NCBI GenBank assembly: GCA_029098225.1
Contig: JAQXNX010000010.1
Span: 124,001 to 188,000, forward strand
From: Spirochaetales bacterium
GTDB taxonomy: Bacteria > Spirochaetota > Spirochaetia > Treponematales > Treponemataceae
Reading direction: 5' to 3'
Length of the DNA stretch: 64,000 bases
How positions within the stretch are numbered: the stretch's first letter is position 1; each line of letters starts with the position of its first letter. The notes beneath the pieces were generated by a model that was not told the origin of the DNA, did no database searches, and saw only the letters and a program-made list of their open reading frames with translations. The position numbers were made by a program, and so were the translations under genes. Positions 35,402 to 44,810 of this stretch are shown piece by piece.

Positions 35402-36910
35402 TTAATTAAATGAAATTGACTTTAGCTGGCCGGTTCCACTGCCTGTAAATTTTAAATACAAGGCATTTACACCGTCTTTAAAATCTATGGAAGCAGAATG
35501 CTCTTCCCAGAAATTTGAACTGTCTGTTAATTCAATTTTTCCAAGAACTTCGCCGTTCCATTTGTTCATTACTTCAAAGCTTCCATAAATATAGCCGCGC
35601 GTTTTTATAGTTATTTTATGAACGTTCTTAAATTCAAAATATTTAAAACCAATTGTTGTATTTTTACAGATTCCTGCTATAAATGAAGAATCTTCTGCTT
35701 TTTCTATTCCTCCATAAGGAATTCCATTTGCCTGGTCACGTCCATCCTGTGTAACCTTTGGATAATCCGGAGCAACATACATGGAAGGCTTATCTGTAAA
35801 CAAATTACATGCAAGATAAGCACCGTATTCGCCTTTTGCAGGAAGAGGGCCGCCGTTTAATCCGCAGGAAGTAATTTCTACCTGAGGAATTGTTCCGTCT
35901 TCAAGAACTTTAATTTTTTCTGCGCATCCCTGGCGGCTGAACCAGGTTCCGTTTGTATGACGATGATAGAATATATAATATTCGCCGTTTATAAATTCTA
36001 TTCCACCATGATTGTTTGCGCCGTAAGCAGCCGGCATATCTGAAGGCTTATAAGAATCTATTCCAATATCGCAGTTGCTTACAATTACTCCGCCATATTT
36101 AAAATTACCAGCAGGATTTTTACTTGTTGCATAGCAAAGCTCATGCATAACCTGTGATGAATAAACAAAATAATAGGTGTCGCCTATTTTTCTTATTGAA
36201 GAAGCTTCAAAAAATGCATGGTCTTTAAATCCTTCCCAGTTTTCTACAGAAGATAGTTCATACGGACATTCTGCTGATTTTTTCTGTTCTTCTGCAAGCT
36301 TTAATGCCTTTTCTTTTTCAAAAGCATAACAATCTCCGGGAACAATTACTTTTGGTTCTTCTTCTATAGTAAGCATATCTTTTCCAAGAACTGTTGCCAT
36401 GGCACCAATTCTGTCTTTCATGTTGTTCCCGCAAAATGCTGTATAAAGATATGTTTTATTGCCTTCTGTAATAACTGCAGGATCGAACTGAGGCATATCG
36501 CCTTTTCTGTCTCCAAGACGAGTTCCATCTTTATAATGAACATAACCGTAGAATTTATATTTTCCTGCAGGAGTGTCGCAGACTGCAACTGAAACAAAGC
36601 CTACCTTGTCGTAAACATAATACAAATAATAGCGGCCATCCGGACCGGCACATACATCCGGTGCATATAAAACCATTCTTCCGTTATTTGCCGGATCATC
36701 TTCTTTTTTATAAATAATTCCTTCAAAACGCCAGTCGCTTAAATCTTTTACAGGAGCTGAATAGCATACGTAATCTCCAAGACAAAATACACAGCCGTCA
36801 GCAAGATCATGTGAACCGTAAACATAAACACGATCTCCAAAAACGTGAGGTTCGCCATCCGGAATATATTCCCAGGAAGGTAAATAAGGATTTAATGCGT
36901 TTTTTTTCAT
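35402..36910 (-). CDS. Glycoside hydrolase family 43 protein
   Basis: 502 residues without signal peptide, so intracellular. The five-bladed propeller domain shows GDRVYVYGSHD, LYAPDVCAGPDGRYYLYYVYD (catalytic-type Asp) and FFEASSIRKIGDTYYFVYSS (acid Glu). The C-terminal 120 residues form a beta-rich module like a carbohydrate-binding domain. GH43 enzymes are beta-xylosidases or alpha-arabinofuranosidases. With the transporter this suggests intracellular breakdown of imported arabinoxylan oligosaccharides. GGAG precedes the ATG. Confidence 0.9.
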   Translation of the reverse strand: MKKNALNPYLPSWEYIPDGEPHVFGDRVYVYGSHDLADGCVFCLGDYVCYSAPVKDLSDWRFEGIIYKKEDDPANNGRMVLYAPDVCAGPDGRYYLYYVYDKVGFVSVAVCDTPAGKYKFYGYVHYKDGTRLGDRKGDMPQFDPAVITEGNKTYLYTAFCGNNMKDRIGAMATVLGKDMLTIEEEPKVIVPGDCYAFEKEKALKLAEEQKKSAECPYELSSVENWEGFKDHAFFEASSIRKIGDTYYFVYSSQVMHELCYATSKNPAGNFKYGGVIVSNCDIGIDSYKPSDMPAAYGANNHGGIEFINGEYYIFYHRHTNGTWFSRQGCAEKIKVLEDGTIPQVEITSCGLNGGPLPAKGEYGAYLACNLFTDKPSMYVAPDYPKVTQDGRDQANGIPYGGIEKAEDSSFIAGICKNTTIGFKYFEFKNVHKITIKTRGYIYGSFEVMNKWNGEVLGKIELTDSSNFWEEHSASIDFKDGVNALYLKFTGSGTGQLKSISFN

Positions 36911-36916
36911 ATTTTC

Positions 36917-37025
36917 TCCTGCGTGTGAGGGATTGGAGCACCTTTAGTCCCGCGCAAGCGGGATGAGCCGCGGTTAGTCGGCGAAGTGCGTAAAGCCCGA
37001 CCCCGCATTTATGCGGGGGCACACC
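36917..37025 (+). repeat. GC-rich dispersed repeat, copy C
   Basis: Contains GTGTGAGGGATTGGAGCACC, then a CCCGCGCAAGCGGG hairpin, then GATGAGCCGCGGTTAGTCGG (the same 20 bases as in copy A), GTAAAGCCCGACC and a terminal CCCCGCATTTATGCGGGG hairpin. It fills the whole gap between the esterase stop and the GH43 start, inside a likely transcript. Confidence 0.8.
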
Positions 37026-37829
37026 CTATTTAAATATTAAGTTTAAAAAATTATATACTCCGCTTTGAATTGCCTTAAGATCGTGATCGGCACCAGGAAC
37101 TTCGTACCAAAGATGTTCCGTTCCGTTTTGCTCCAGAAGCTTGTGATAGCTGAGCGGATATTTTCCTACAACGCTGTCATTTGTTCCGCAGCAGACAATA
37201 AGAACTTTAGGAAGCGGTTCGGAATATTTTATGTCGGCTTCGGAAAGCTGACCTTTATGCTTCATTTTTATATCGGTTGTTGGGATAAGTCCTGGAGCCG
37301 GTGCTATTGCGCAAACATAATCTGCAAGTTCCGGTTTGCTTATTGTAATAAACAGAGTTTCGCGTCCGCCAAGAGAAAATCCGCAGATATATGTATTTTC
37401 GCGACCTGTTTTTACATTAAAGTGATTTTCTACATAAGGCATTAAATCTGCAGTAAGCTCGTTTATAAAATTATCATAGCAGTTTACGGCTTCTTCTGTA
37501 AAATCCGGTTTAATTGAATTGTCTTTTGTTGCAAACATATTTGGAAAAACAACAAACATTTCTTTTGAATTGTCTTCAAGCGCAAAATTTCCGAATAATT
37601 CTTTGATATGAAGGTTTTCATCATTTGTAAATGAATTTTCATCGCCGAAAATTCCGTGAATCATGTAAAAAACCGGATATTTTTTGTTTGCATCGTAATG
37701 TACCGGATAAAGTATATTAAAGGCACGTTCCATACCGCAGGTTTTCGAAAAATATGTGACTTTTTCTACTTTTCCATACTGGAAATTTTCTTTAGTTTCC
37801 AGAATTTGTGACGGACATAAATATTCCAT
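37026..37829 (-). CDS. Esterase of the EstD/feruloyl-esterase type
   Basis: 267 residues, alpha/beta hydrolase of the putative-esterase (PF00756) family. YPVFYMIHGIFGDENSFT forms the oxyanion region, YICGFSLGGRETLF the nucleophile elbow, and GADHDLKA carries the likely catalytic His. Family members remove feruloyl or acetyl groups from xylan. No signal peptide. It starts eight bases after the dehydratase-like gene and precedes GH43, so it links the ketosynthase pair to the carbohydrate genes. Confidence 0.82.
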   Translation of the reverse strand: MEYLCPSQILETKENFQYGKVEKVTYFSKTCGMERAFNILYPVHYDANKKYPVFYMIHGIFGDENSFTNDENLHIKELFGNFALEDNSKEMFVVFPNMFATKDNSIKPDFTEEAVNCYDNFINELTADLMPYVENHFNVKTGRENTYICGFSLGGRETLFITISKPELADYVCAIAPAPGLIPTTDIKMKHKGQLSEADIKYSEPLPKVLIVCCGTNDSVVGKYPLSYHKLLEQNGTEHLWYEVPGADHDLKAIQSGVYNFLNLIFK

Positions 37830-37837
37830 TCTATTAA

Positions 37838-38326
37838 TTAATCTCCAAAAAGTGCATGTGCATCTTCTGTTTCCATAACAGAAATTTTTGATGTTACGAC
37901 CGGCTTTTCATCACCTTTTTTTGCATAAAGCTCACACAAATAACGGTAAACATGATTCTGTTCATCGCGGAAATCTTCAGCAATTTTCATTTGAATTGTT
38001 GTATTGTTTTTTAAGAATCCAATCTCTGACTTAAATTCCATTACAGAAAGAATAAATCCGGGAAGCGGACTGCGACCTTTAATTGTGTTTGTAATTCCTG
38101 TTAATGCAGAAATTCCCTGAGCCATAAATTCAAAACCAACCCAGCTAGGAACTCCATCAAATTCTTTCTCGTAAAAAATACAGTTTTCTGTAATGTCATA
38201 TTCGCTTGTAATCGTATGTTTTTCTATATCATGAGCTGTTACGCGGGAAAGCAGAAACATTTTTCCTTTGTGAGGAAGATAGTTGATAAGTTCATCGTGT
38301 TCAATGTGCTGTTGAATTTCTTTCAT
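37838..38326 (-). CDS. ApeP/FabZ-like 3-hydroxyacyl-ACP dehydratase
   Basis: 162 residues, hotdog fold. INYLPHKGKMFLLSRV resembles the LPHRxPFLLxD entry of FabZ. WVGFEFMAQGISALTG matches the second helix with the acidic catalytic position. It fits the single-hotdog dehydratases of aryl-polyene clusters (ApeP-like). It overlaps the ketosynthase stop, so the two are translationally coupled. An ATG at 38338 would add four residues. Confidence 0.75.
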   Translation of the reverse strand: MKEIQQHIEHDELINYLPHKGKMFLLSRVTAHDIEKHTITSEYDITENCIFYEKEFDGVPSWVGFEFMAQGISALTGITNTIKGRSPLPGFILSVMEFKSEIGFLKNNTTIQMKIAEDFRDEQNHVYRYLCELYAKKGDEKPVVTSKISVMETEDAHALFGD

Positions 38327-38331
38327 TTTTT

Positions 38332-39570
38332 TTACCATCCAATTACTAAACTTGCATTTGCACCGCCAAAAGCAAATGAATTAGAAAGACAAACTTTTAA
38401 TTCATAATCTGCTGATTCATAAGCCTCAAATGCTTTTTTATTTTTATCTATTATATTTAATTGTGGAATTTCTGTATCGTATTCTCCATCCCACACCTGT
38501 AAAGGCAATTTTATTGTATATTTTTCCTGATTTTTTTTATAGTTCTCAAGATCAATTTTATTCTGAATAAGTGCTTTCCAGCAAATAGAAAGTTCAAGGG
38601 CAGCGGCAGCTCCAAGTGTATGGCCTGTTACAGGTTTTGTTGTAGAAGCCGGAACCTTTACATCTTGAAATACTTCTGAAACTGCTTTTGCTTCCATGCT
38701 GTCATTAAATTTTGTTCCTGTTCCGTGAAGATTTATGTATCCTACATCTTTTTTTGAAACTCTGGAGTTTTCTAATGCGCGCATAATTGCTTTTTTTGCG
38801 CCCGCGCCGCTTGGATCTGGAGATGTTGCGTGATAAGCATCTGCACTTTCGCCCCAGCCTAAAAGCTTTGGAGTTTCTCCAAAAAGTTTTTCTTTTGTTA
38901 AAACAAAAAATGCTGCACCATCGCCAAGTGTAATTCCATGACGGTTTTTGCTGAAGGGATTTGTAAGCTCGCTGGAAACGGCTTCCAGAGAGCTGAATCC
39001 AATAAGTGTTGTATCTGAAGCTATGTCTATTCCTCCGACAACGGCTGCATCCGCAATATCTGCATAAAGCATTTCTGCAGCTTTAATTATTGCGCCAGCG
39101 CTTGAGGAACAGGCTGTAGAAAATGTATTAACAGGACCTCTAAGTCCAAATTTTTCTGCAATAAAAGTTGAAACGTAATCTGCACCCTGAATTTCCAGAT
39201 TATAATTTTCCGGAAATTTTCCTGATTCAAAATATTTTCTATGACCTGCAACAGAAAATTCAGTTCCGTTATCACACGAACCAACACAAACTGCAACTCT
39301 TTCTGGTCCATATTTATTTTTTACTGTTTGAATTTCTTCCGAAATCTGCATAAGAGCTGCTTCTTCAATGCGCATAATTTTCATATCGTAGCGTGCAGAA
39401 GATGGTTTTAAATCTGTATCTGGAATTCGTGCTGCAAAATATTCTTCATTATCACATGCTTTAACTTTTTTTATGTTTTTTTGATTTCCAGTCAGAACGC
39501 TATTCCAAAGTTCTTCTATATTATACCCTGCACAACTCATTACACCAGGTTTTGAAAAATATAAATTCAT
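38332..39570 (-). CDS. Beta-ketoacyl-ACP synthase (FabF/ApeO-like)
   Basis: 412 residues. Condensing enzyme with the full Cys-His-His triad: TACSSSAGAI, INLHGTGTKFND and TKPVTGHTLGAAAALE. The C-terminal NSFAFGGANASLV is the usual glycine-rich end. The substrate chain is unknown. Together with the dehydratase it could extend a fatty or polyene chain, but no carrier protein, ketoreductase or acyl ligase is adjacent. No ribosome site is obvious; a TATAAT-like box lies just upstream. Confidence 0.85.
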   Translation of the reverse strand: MNLYFSKPGVMSCAGYNIEELWNSVLTGNQKNIKKVKACDNEEYFAARIPDTDLKPSSARYDMKIMRIEEAALMQISEEIQTVKNKYGPERVAVCVGSCDNGTEFSVAGHRKYFESGKFPENYNLEIQGADYVSTFIAEKFGLRGPVNTFSTACSSSAGAIIKAAEMLYADIADAAVVGGIDIASDTTLIGFSSLEAVSSELTNPFSKNRHGITLGDGAAFFVLTKEKLFGETPKLLGWGESADAYHATSPDPSGAGAKKAIMRALENSRVSKKDVGYINLHGTGTKFNDSMEAKAVSEVFQDVKVPASTTKPVTGHTLGAAAALELSICWKALIQNKIDLENYKKNQEKYTIKLPLQVWDGEYDTEIPQLNIIDKNKKAFEAYESADYELKVCLSNSFAFGGANASLVIGW

Positions 39571-39611
39571 TAAAAGCATATTATTATATATAAATGATTT
39601 TGAAAATAGGA

Positions 39612-39727
39612 CGATTCTGAAAAAAGTACTTCCCTGTACTTTTTTAAGCTGCAGATTTTGCCGATGTCAAAATCTGCGATATTACGCTTCCTTGCGCAAC
39701 CACTAACGTGGTGTTTTAGGAGAATCG
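39612..39727. repeat. Multi-arm inverted-repeat element
   Basis: A 116-bp element bounded by CGATTCT and its complement AGAATCG. Inside are three hairpins in a row: AAAAGTAC/GTACTTTT, GCAGATTTTG/CAAAATCTGC and ACCAC/GTGGT. It has no coding potential and lies between the ketosynthase and rubredoxin genes, in their shared upstream region. Confidence 0.6.
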
Positions 39728-39813
39728 GGCATAATTATTAAAATTTTTTACTTGTATATAAAAAAATTGATGTTATAATAATAGAGTATAAAAAAACTCT
39801 GAGAGGTGATCTA

Positions 39814-39972
39814 ATGGAAAGAATGCAATGTGACAATTGTGGTCACGTTTACGACAAGGATGAAGGTGACGCAAAAAATAATGTTGCACCAGGAACTGCT
39901 TGGAAAGATGTTCCCGCAGATTACAAGTGCCCAGAATGTGGAGCCGGAAAAGATAAATTCATTATCGAATAA
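39814..39972 (+). CDS. Rubredoxin
   Basis: A 52-residue iron protein carrying a single Fe(Cys)4 centre for electron transfer. MQCDNCGHVYD gives the first CxxC pair and YKCPECGAGKDKF the second, with the GTAWKDVPAD stretch between them as in all rubredoxins. A GAGGTG ribosome site precedes the ATG. It likely serves oxygen or peroxide detoxification with the rubrerythrin at 58.6 kb. It has its own terminator. Confidence 0.97.
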   Translation: MERMQCDNCGHVYDKDEGDAKNNVAPGTAWKDVPADYKCPECGAGKDKFIIE

Positions 39973-40005
39973 AATCTTAAGCATTCTATTTTTTTATAAT
40001 TTGAA

Positions 40006-40038
40006 AGCGGAACTGTATAAAAAGTTCCGTTTTTTTTT
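40006..40038 (+). terminator. Rho-independent terminator of rubredoxin
   Basis: AGCGGAACT / AGTTCCGTT with an eight-base loop and a T run. The following 120 bases up to the DUF456 stop contain another inverted repeat, AATCAAGGC/GCCTTGATT (about 40068-40105). Confidence 0.85.
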
Positions 40039-40157
40039 ATTTAGGATTTATTACAATCCCTCAAAACGGCAAAATCAAGGCTTTAATCGTGAATATGCCT
40101 TGATTCGATGTATTTAAAGGTCATTAAAATAGTTAAATTCAACGTATTTACAGCACT

Positions 40158-40643
40158 TTATTTTATAAAACTTACTATGTAATACCAGATAAATCCTAAA
40201 ACGCAGATTATTTTTAGTCCGGTACCTGTCAAAAAACCAACAAAAGCACCTAATCCGGCTTTAAAAACACCTTCTGTTTCACCTTTTCTGTGAATTAATT
40301 CACCAATTAAAGCTCCTGCAAACGGCCCAAGAATAATTCCAACAGGACCAACAAAAAAACCAATTATTAATCCGATTGTAGAACCAGTAACGGCCGTTTT
40401 GCTTCCTCCGAATTTTTTAGTCATCAAAATAGGAAAAATATTATCTAAAACAGAAACTGCCACCGCAAAAATTCCAGTGATTATTAATCCGGCAATTGAA
40501 ATTTTACAATATTCAGAAAAAAAAGCGGCTAAAAGCCCAAGCCAGCCTAATGGAGCTCCCGGCAATACTGGGATAAAGGTTCCTAAAAAACCTATAACGA
40601 GCAAAAGTCCTGCAACAATTGCTAAAATCAGATTAACGTTCAT
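40158..40643 (-). CDS. DUF456 family membrane protein
   Basis: 161 residues, about four to five transmembrane segments with glycine-rich helices (GFLGTFIPVLPGAPLGWLG, IIGFFVGPVGIILGPFAGAL). This is the DUF456 pattern; the family has no known function. A 12-residue longer start at 40679 lacks support. Divergent from gyrB. Confidence 0.85.
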   Translation of the reverse strand: MNVNLILAIVAGLLLVIGFLGTFIPVLPGAPLGWLGLLAAFFSEYCKISIAGLIITGIFAVAVSVLDNIFPILMTKKFGGSKTAVTGSTIGLIIGFFVGPVGIILGPFAGALIGELIHRKGETEGVFKAGLGAFVGFLTGTGLKIICVLGFIWYYIVSFIK

Positions 40644-40809
40644 AAAATTGAATTTAGCAAAAAAAAGCCCATGCGCCAAGTAAAACCCGTAGTAAATTTT
40701 CGAATCATTGAATTTTATGTCATTTTCAGTTAAAATTAATTACTTATATTATAAAAAGAATTCCGAACTTTCAGGTTCGGCGGCTAACACCAAGTTTAAG
40801 AGGAAAACA

Positions 40810-42735
40810 ATGTCAGCAGAATACGGTGCAAGTAATATCCAGGTTTTGAAAGGACTCGAAGCAGTTCGTAAACGACCTGGTATGTATATTGGTTCAACAG
40901 GTCCACGTGGACTTCATCACCTTGTTTATGAAACAGTAGATAACTCAATCGATGAAGCAATGGCAGGCTACTGTGATACAATTACAGTTGCACTTGAACG
41001 TGATGACATTGTACGCGTAGTTGATAATGGACGTGGTATTCCGGTTGATATTCACCCTACAGAAAAGATTTCTGCCCTTGAGCTTGTACTTACACGTCTT
41101 CATGCCGGCGGTAAATTTGACAAGGGTTCTTATAAAGTTTCCGGCGGTTTACATGGTGTTGGTGTATCCTGCGTAAACGCTTTGTCTGACTGGATGGAAG
41201 CAACTGTTAAACGCGACGGACATATTTATCAGCAGAAATATGAACGTGGTGTTCCAAAAACAAAAGTAGAAGTTATTGGTGATATTCCTGAAAACGAGCA
41301 TGGTACAACAATCCGCTGGAAGGCTGATAAAACAATTTTCACAGAAACAACAACTTATGATTTTGATGTTCTTCGCGATCGTCTTCGCGAGCTTGCTTTC
41401 TTGAATTCAGGCGTTGTAATCGTATTCCGTGATGAACGTCTTGAAAATCCAAAAGAAGAAGTTCTTAAGTTCGAAGGCGGTATCAATGAATTTGTAAAAG
41501 AAATTGACGAAGGAAAAGCTGTAGTTCCGGCTGACCCGATTTACATCAAAGAAGAAAAAGATGATGTCATTACAGAAATCTCAATGCATTACAATTCAGG
41601 ATATTCTGAAAACGTACGAACGTTCGTTAATGACATTAATACCCGTGATGGTGGTACTCACCTCGAAGGTTTCCGTTCAGCAGTTCGTTTTGTTTTGAAT
41701 AAGTTCTTTGAAGGCAACGATAAGCTCAAGAAAAATCTTGATAAAGATGAAAAGCTTACCTACGAAGATTTGAGCAGCGGTCTTACAGCTGTAATTTCCA
41801 TGAAGGTTCCGGAGCCTGAGTTTGAAGGTCAGACAAAGGAAAAGCTTGGAAACACAGAAGTCCGCACAATAGTTGATCAGATTGTAAAAGAAAAGCTCAC
41901 AATTTATTTTGAGCAGAATCCTGCGACACTCGAAGCAATTCTTAAAAAGGCAATTGATGAAGCCAAAGCTCGTATTGCAGCCCGCAAGGCAAAAGACAAT
42001 ATGCGAAAGAAGACAATGAGCGATGGCTTTGGTCTTCCAGAAAAATTGTCTGACTGTTCAATGAAAAATCCTGAGCTCTGCGAAGTATACATAGTCGAAG
42101 GAGACTCTGCCGGTGGTTCTGCAAAGAAAGGCCGCGACCCTAAGACTCAGGCAATTCTTCCGCTTTGGGGAAAAATGCTCAACGTAGAAAAAGTTCGTCC
42201 TGAAAAGGTAATGAACAACGATAAGCTTGAACCGGTAATTGCTTCCCTTGGTGCAGGCTTTGGAAAAGACTTCAATATCGAAAAACTCCGTTATCATAAA
42301 ATCATCATCATGGCCGATGCCGATGTCGACGGTTCGCATATCCGCACATTGCTTCTGACCTTCTTCTTCCGCTACATGCCACAGATTATTGAGCAGGGTT
42401 ATGTTTATCTTGCTATGCCTCCTCTTTTCCGAGTTCAGCTTGGAAAGAAGGAACCGGTTTACTGTTACAGCGATGCAGAACGAGATGCTGCTCTTGAAGC
42501 TCTCGGCGATCAGCGAGATAAGGCAGATGTTCAGCGTTACAAAGGTCTTGGTGAAATGGACGGAAAACAACTTTGGGAAACAACAATGGATCCTGCTCAC
42601 AGAAAGATGCGTGTAGTAACAATTCCGGATGCAATGGCAGCTGATAGAATTTTCTCTGTATGTATGGGTGAAGAAGTAGAACCTCGCCGCAAGTTCATCG
42701 AAGAAAATTCCAGCTACGCTAATCTGGATATCTAG
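40810..42735 (+). CDS. gyrB: DNA gyrase subunit B
   Basis: ATPase subunit of gyrase, which introduces negative supercoils. 641 residues with the GHKL ATPase (SIDEAMAGYCD, VVDNGRGIPVD, SGGLHGVGVSCVNALS), the TOPRIM motifs (VEGDSAGGSAKKGRD, MADADVDGSHIRTLLLTF) and the tail RRKFIEENSSYANLDI. The ATG at 40810 has AGAGGAAAA before it and begins the conserved part; an upstream in-frame ATG at 40708 lies in the leader. A small CCGAAC/GTTCGG hairpin sits in the leader. gyrA does not follow, unlike many treponemes. Confidence 0.97.
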   Translation: MSAEYGASNIQVLKGLEAVRKRPGMYIGSTGPRGLHHLVYETVDNSIDEAMAGYCDTITVALERDDIVRVVDNGRGIPVDIHPTEKISALELVLTRLHAGGKFDKGSYKVSGGLHGVGVSCVNALSDWMEATVKRDGHIYQQKYERGVPKTKVEVIGDIPENEHGTTIRWKADKTIFTETTTYDFDVLRDRLRELAFLNSGVVIVFRDERLENPKEEVLKFEGGINEFVKEIDEGKAVVPADPIYIKEEKDDVITEISMHYNSGYSENVRTFVNDINTRDGGTHLEGFRSAVRFVLNKFFEGNDKLKKNLDKDEKLTYEDLSSGLTAVISMKVPEPEFEGQTKEKLGNTEVRTIVDQIVKEKLTIYFEQNPATLEAILKKAIDEAKARIAARKAKDNMRKKTMSDGFGLPEKLSDCSMKNPELCEVYIVEGDSAGGSAKKGRDPKTQAILPLWGKMLNVEKVRPEKVMNNDKLEPVIASLGAGFGKDFNIEKLRYHKIIIMADADVDGSHIRTLLLTFFFRYMPQIIEQGYVYLAMPPLFRVQLGKKEPVYCYSDAERDAALEALGDQRDKADVQRYKGLGEMDGKQLWETTMDPAHRKMRVVTIPDAMAADRIFSVCMGEEVEPRRKFIEENSSYANLDI

Positions 42736-42811
42736 ACTAATGAACGTAAGGTAGTTTAGCCTATCAAAATTTCCAAATATAATATATCACATTGTATTTA
42801 TTTCAATATAT

Positions 42812-42846
42812 AAAAAAAAGCACTGCCAATTGACAGTGCTTTTTTT
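42812..42846. terminator. Bidirectional terminator between gyrB and the convergent secreted-protein gene
   Basis: AAAAAAAAGCACTG / CAGTGCTTTTTTT around an eight-base loop, with A and T runs on both sides, placed between two converging genes. Confidence 0.9.
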
Positions 42847-42858
42847 ACCTTAATAAAA

Positions 42859-43944
42859 TTACAATTTTGGTGCTATAACAAATACTATTTTATTATCAAT
42901 AAATCTTAGATCTATTAAAAGATTTTCTATAATTTCCTTTTTTGTTACTTCTGAATGTATTTTTGTCCAAGCTTTATCATCACAAATAAGATGGATTTTT
43001 CCGATATAAAATTCTCCATCTTTTTCAGTTATATGATAACCGCAAATTTTTGCACATATATTGTTTTTTATTTCATAACCTTTTCTTGTTTGATATAATG
43101 ATTTTAGTTCAGTTTCATTTTTTATAGATGTGACTTGATTGTATTCATAGTCTTTAGCATCCCAAATAGATGTTGTTGTTCCAACACTAATTGATGAAGG
43201 GATTGTTGTTTTAAGATTGATTTCTGATTTAAAAAGTTCCATTGTTCCAAAAGGAGTTTCAAAATTTTCTTTTTGTGGTAATAAAACTTCTATTACTGTA
43301 CCTTCATCCGAAATACTAAATTTTGGTTTACTTACAGTAAGAATTAAAATTGTACGATTCTTTTTTTTCTTTTTTCCATTGGAATCTGTTATAGTATCCT
43401 TAAAACTAAATGGAAAAGCATCGATTGTATTTATACTTTTTGCAGTTATGACAGCAAATGTTTCACAATTTATAATAGTTCCTAATGGTTTGTCATCTCC
43501 TTTATATTCTTTTAAGAATTCTGGACTGTTATCTTCAACATAAGATATTCTGCTGTTTTTTACTGTATTTTCAATTTCTTCATTATATTTTTTATACTCT
43601 TCTGGAATATTATATTTTTCACCATAATATCCTTCGCCTAAAAGAAAAACTTTTTCTTTTTCATATTGAACAGTAATAGGTATTGAAAATGTTTTTTGAA
43701 AACGTTCCAATGGAACTATTTTACCTTCTAATAATGCATCATAAAAATTTTCTGATTCATCTGCAAATACAGGAGTTTTAGTAAAACTATAAGAATAATA
43801 ATCTTTTTTTCCTATGTCGTTAATATTGCCATGGTAAACATACAAATCTTGAATTGTATAATCACTTGGCTTAGTTGATGCTTGTGCTATACAAACCCCA
43901 AAAATAAGTAAAAATATACTTATCGCTAAAATTATTTTTTTCAT
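42859..43944 (-). CDS. Secreted protein of unknown function
   Basis: 361 residues with a signal peptide (MKKIILAISIFLLIFGVCIAQ). The remainder is a lysine- and glutamate-rich soluble domain with no recognised motif. The start at 43944 is fixed by GGAGG seven bases upstream; a longer frame to 43986 would overlap the preceding gene. It follows the nuclease-like gene by 25 bases and is probably cotranscribed with it. Confidence 0.65.
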   Translation of the reverse strand: MKKIILAISIFLLIFGVCIAQASTKPSDYTIQDLYVYHGNINDIGKKDYYSYSFTKTPVFADESENFYDALLEGKIVPLERFQKTFSIPITVQYEKEKVFLLGEGYYGEKYNIPEEYKKYNEEIENTVKNSRISYVEDNSPEFLKEYKGDDKPLGTIINCETFAVITAKSINTIDAFPFSFKDTITDSNGKKKKKNRTILILTVSKPKFSISDEGTVIEVLLPQKENFETPFGTMELFKSEINLKTTIPSSISVGTTTSIWDAKDYEYNQVTSIKNETELKSLYQTRKGYEIKNNICAKICGYHITEKDGEFYIGKIHLICDDKAWTKIHSEVTKKEIIENLLIDLRFIDNKIVFVIAPKL

Positions 43945-43969
43945 AAAGACCTCCAATCTTTTGAAAATA

Positions 43970-44683
43970 TTATTTTTCACAATCAATATAGATGTGAAAT
44001 AAATCCTCTTTTAAGTTTTCAGCTTTTATTCCAAGCAACTTATATTCTTCATCCCAGATTCTTTCCCAATCTTCTTTAGATGAAATATTTTTATGTCCAT
44101 GAGTTCCTGGTTTATTAAATCCATTTATGAAGTTTATATAAACAAGATGTGCTTTAATTCCAATTTTTTCACAAAATACAAGAAATGCTAATCTATTTGA
44201 AAGTTGATATGCTTTATTTTCTTTACTTATCCAAAAATCTACTGAAAATGATGACGAATATTTTTTTATTGTTTCAGAAAATGATTGTTTTATAATTTGA
44301 AGACTATTTTCTTTTGACGCATTACAAATAGAAGACAATTCTTTTCTACGTGCTTTTGCTTCAACAAAATACCATTCATCTTTAATCTTGAAAATTCCGT
44401 CCCAATTTTGACAGTTACCTTTTGTAGGCCAAAATTTTTTCCATTCGGATTTTATAAAATCAATATGTTCCTTAGTTTCAGAATCTTTTTCAAAACATTC
44501 AATTCCTTTTAGTTCACCATCTAATGAATGACGTTTTATATCTGTTGGATAGTCAAACCATATTAAAGTTTCATTTTGTTTACATAATGATTTCAATATT
44601 TCATTGTCTAAAAAATTACGATGGTGTCCCAAAAAACGTAATAGCTGATATTCGCTTCCATATCCGATTGCCATTTTACCCAT
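43970..44683 (-). CDS. PD-(D/E)XK nuclease-like protein
   Basis: 237 residues. NWDGIFKIKDEWYFVEAKAR contains the D-(x12)-E-x-K core (Asp 95, Glu 108, Lys 110) of restriction-type nucleases, preceded by an N-terminal helix GYGSEYQLLRFLGHHRNF. No methyltransferase is next to it. It is divergent from an XRE regulator across a 124-bp region with repeated CTCGA words, the layout of a controlled restriction or toxin gene. Target unknown; the family is not recognised beyond the core. Confidence 0.6.
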   Translation of the reverse strand: MGKMAIGYGSEYQLLRFLGHHRNFLDNEILKSLCKQNETLIWFDYPTDIKRHSLDGELKGIECFEKDSETKEHIDFIKSEWKKFWPTKGNCQNWDGIFKIKDEWYFVEAKARRKELSSICNASKENSLQIIKQSFSETIKKYSSSFSVDFWISKENKAYQLSNRLAFLVFCEKIGIKAHLVYINFINGFNKPGTHGHKNISSKEDWERIWDEEYKLLGIKAENLKEDLFHIYIDCEK

Positions 44684-44810
44684 TGAAATTGCCCATTTTC
44701 TCGAAGAAGTATAGAAAAACTTAAAAATACTCGAATATATCGATTATAAACTCCTCAATTCTCGATGTCAATGTAATATTATTGAGTTTTTCTCGATTAT
44801 AGTTATATTG
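44684..44810. promoter_or_regulatory. Divergent operator region with repeated CTCGA words
   Basis: The gap between the nuclease-like gene and the XRE gene holds TTCTCGAAG, ACTCGAATATATCGATTA, TTCTCGATGTC and TTCTCGATTATA at irregular spacing. Four CTCGA copies within 110 bases in such AT-rich DNA are unlikely by chance and suggest binding sites for the adjacent XRE protein. Confidence 0.5.

Noticed and set aside
42058..42600. 180-codon minus-strand frame in gyrB
   Set aside because: Opposite the TOPRIM region of gyrB, which is clearly the coding strand.
43970..44683. Calling the nuclease-like gene a known restriction enzyme
   Set aside because: Only the D/E-x-K core is visible; no named family or partner methyltransferase supports a specific call.
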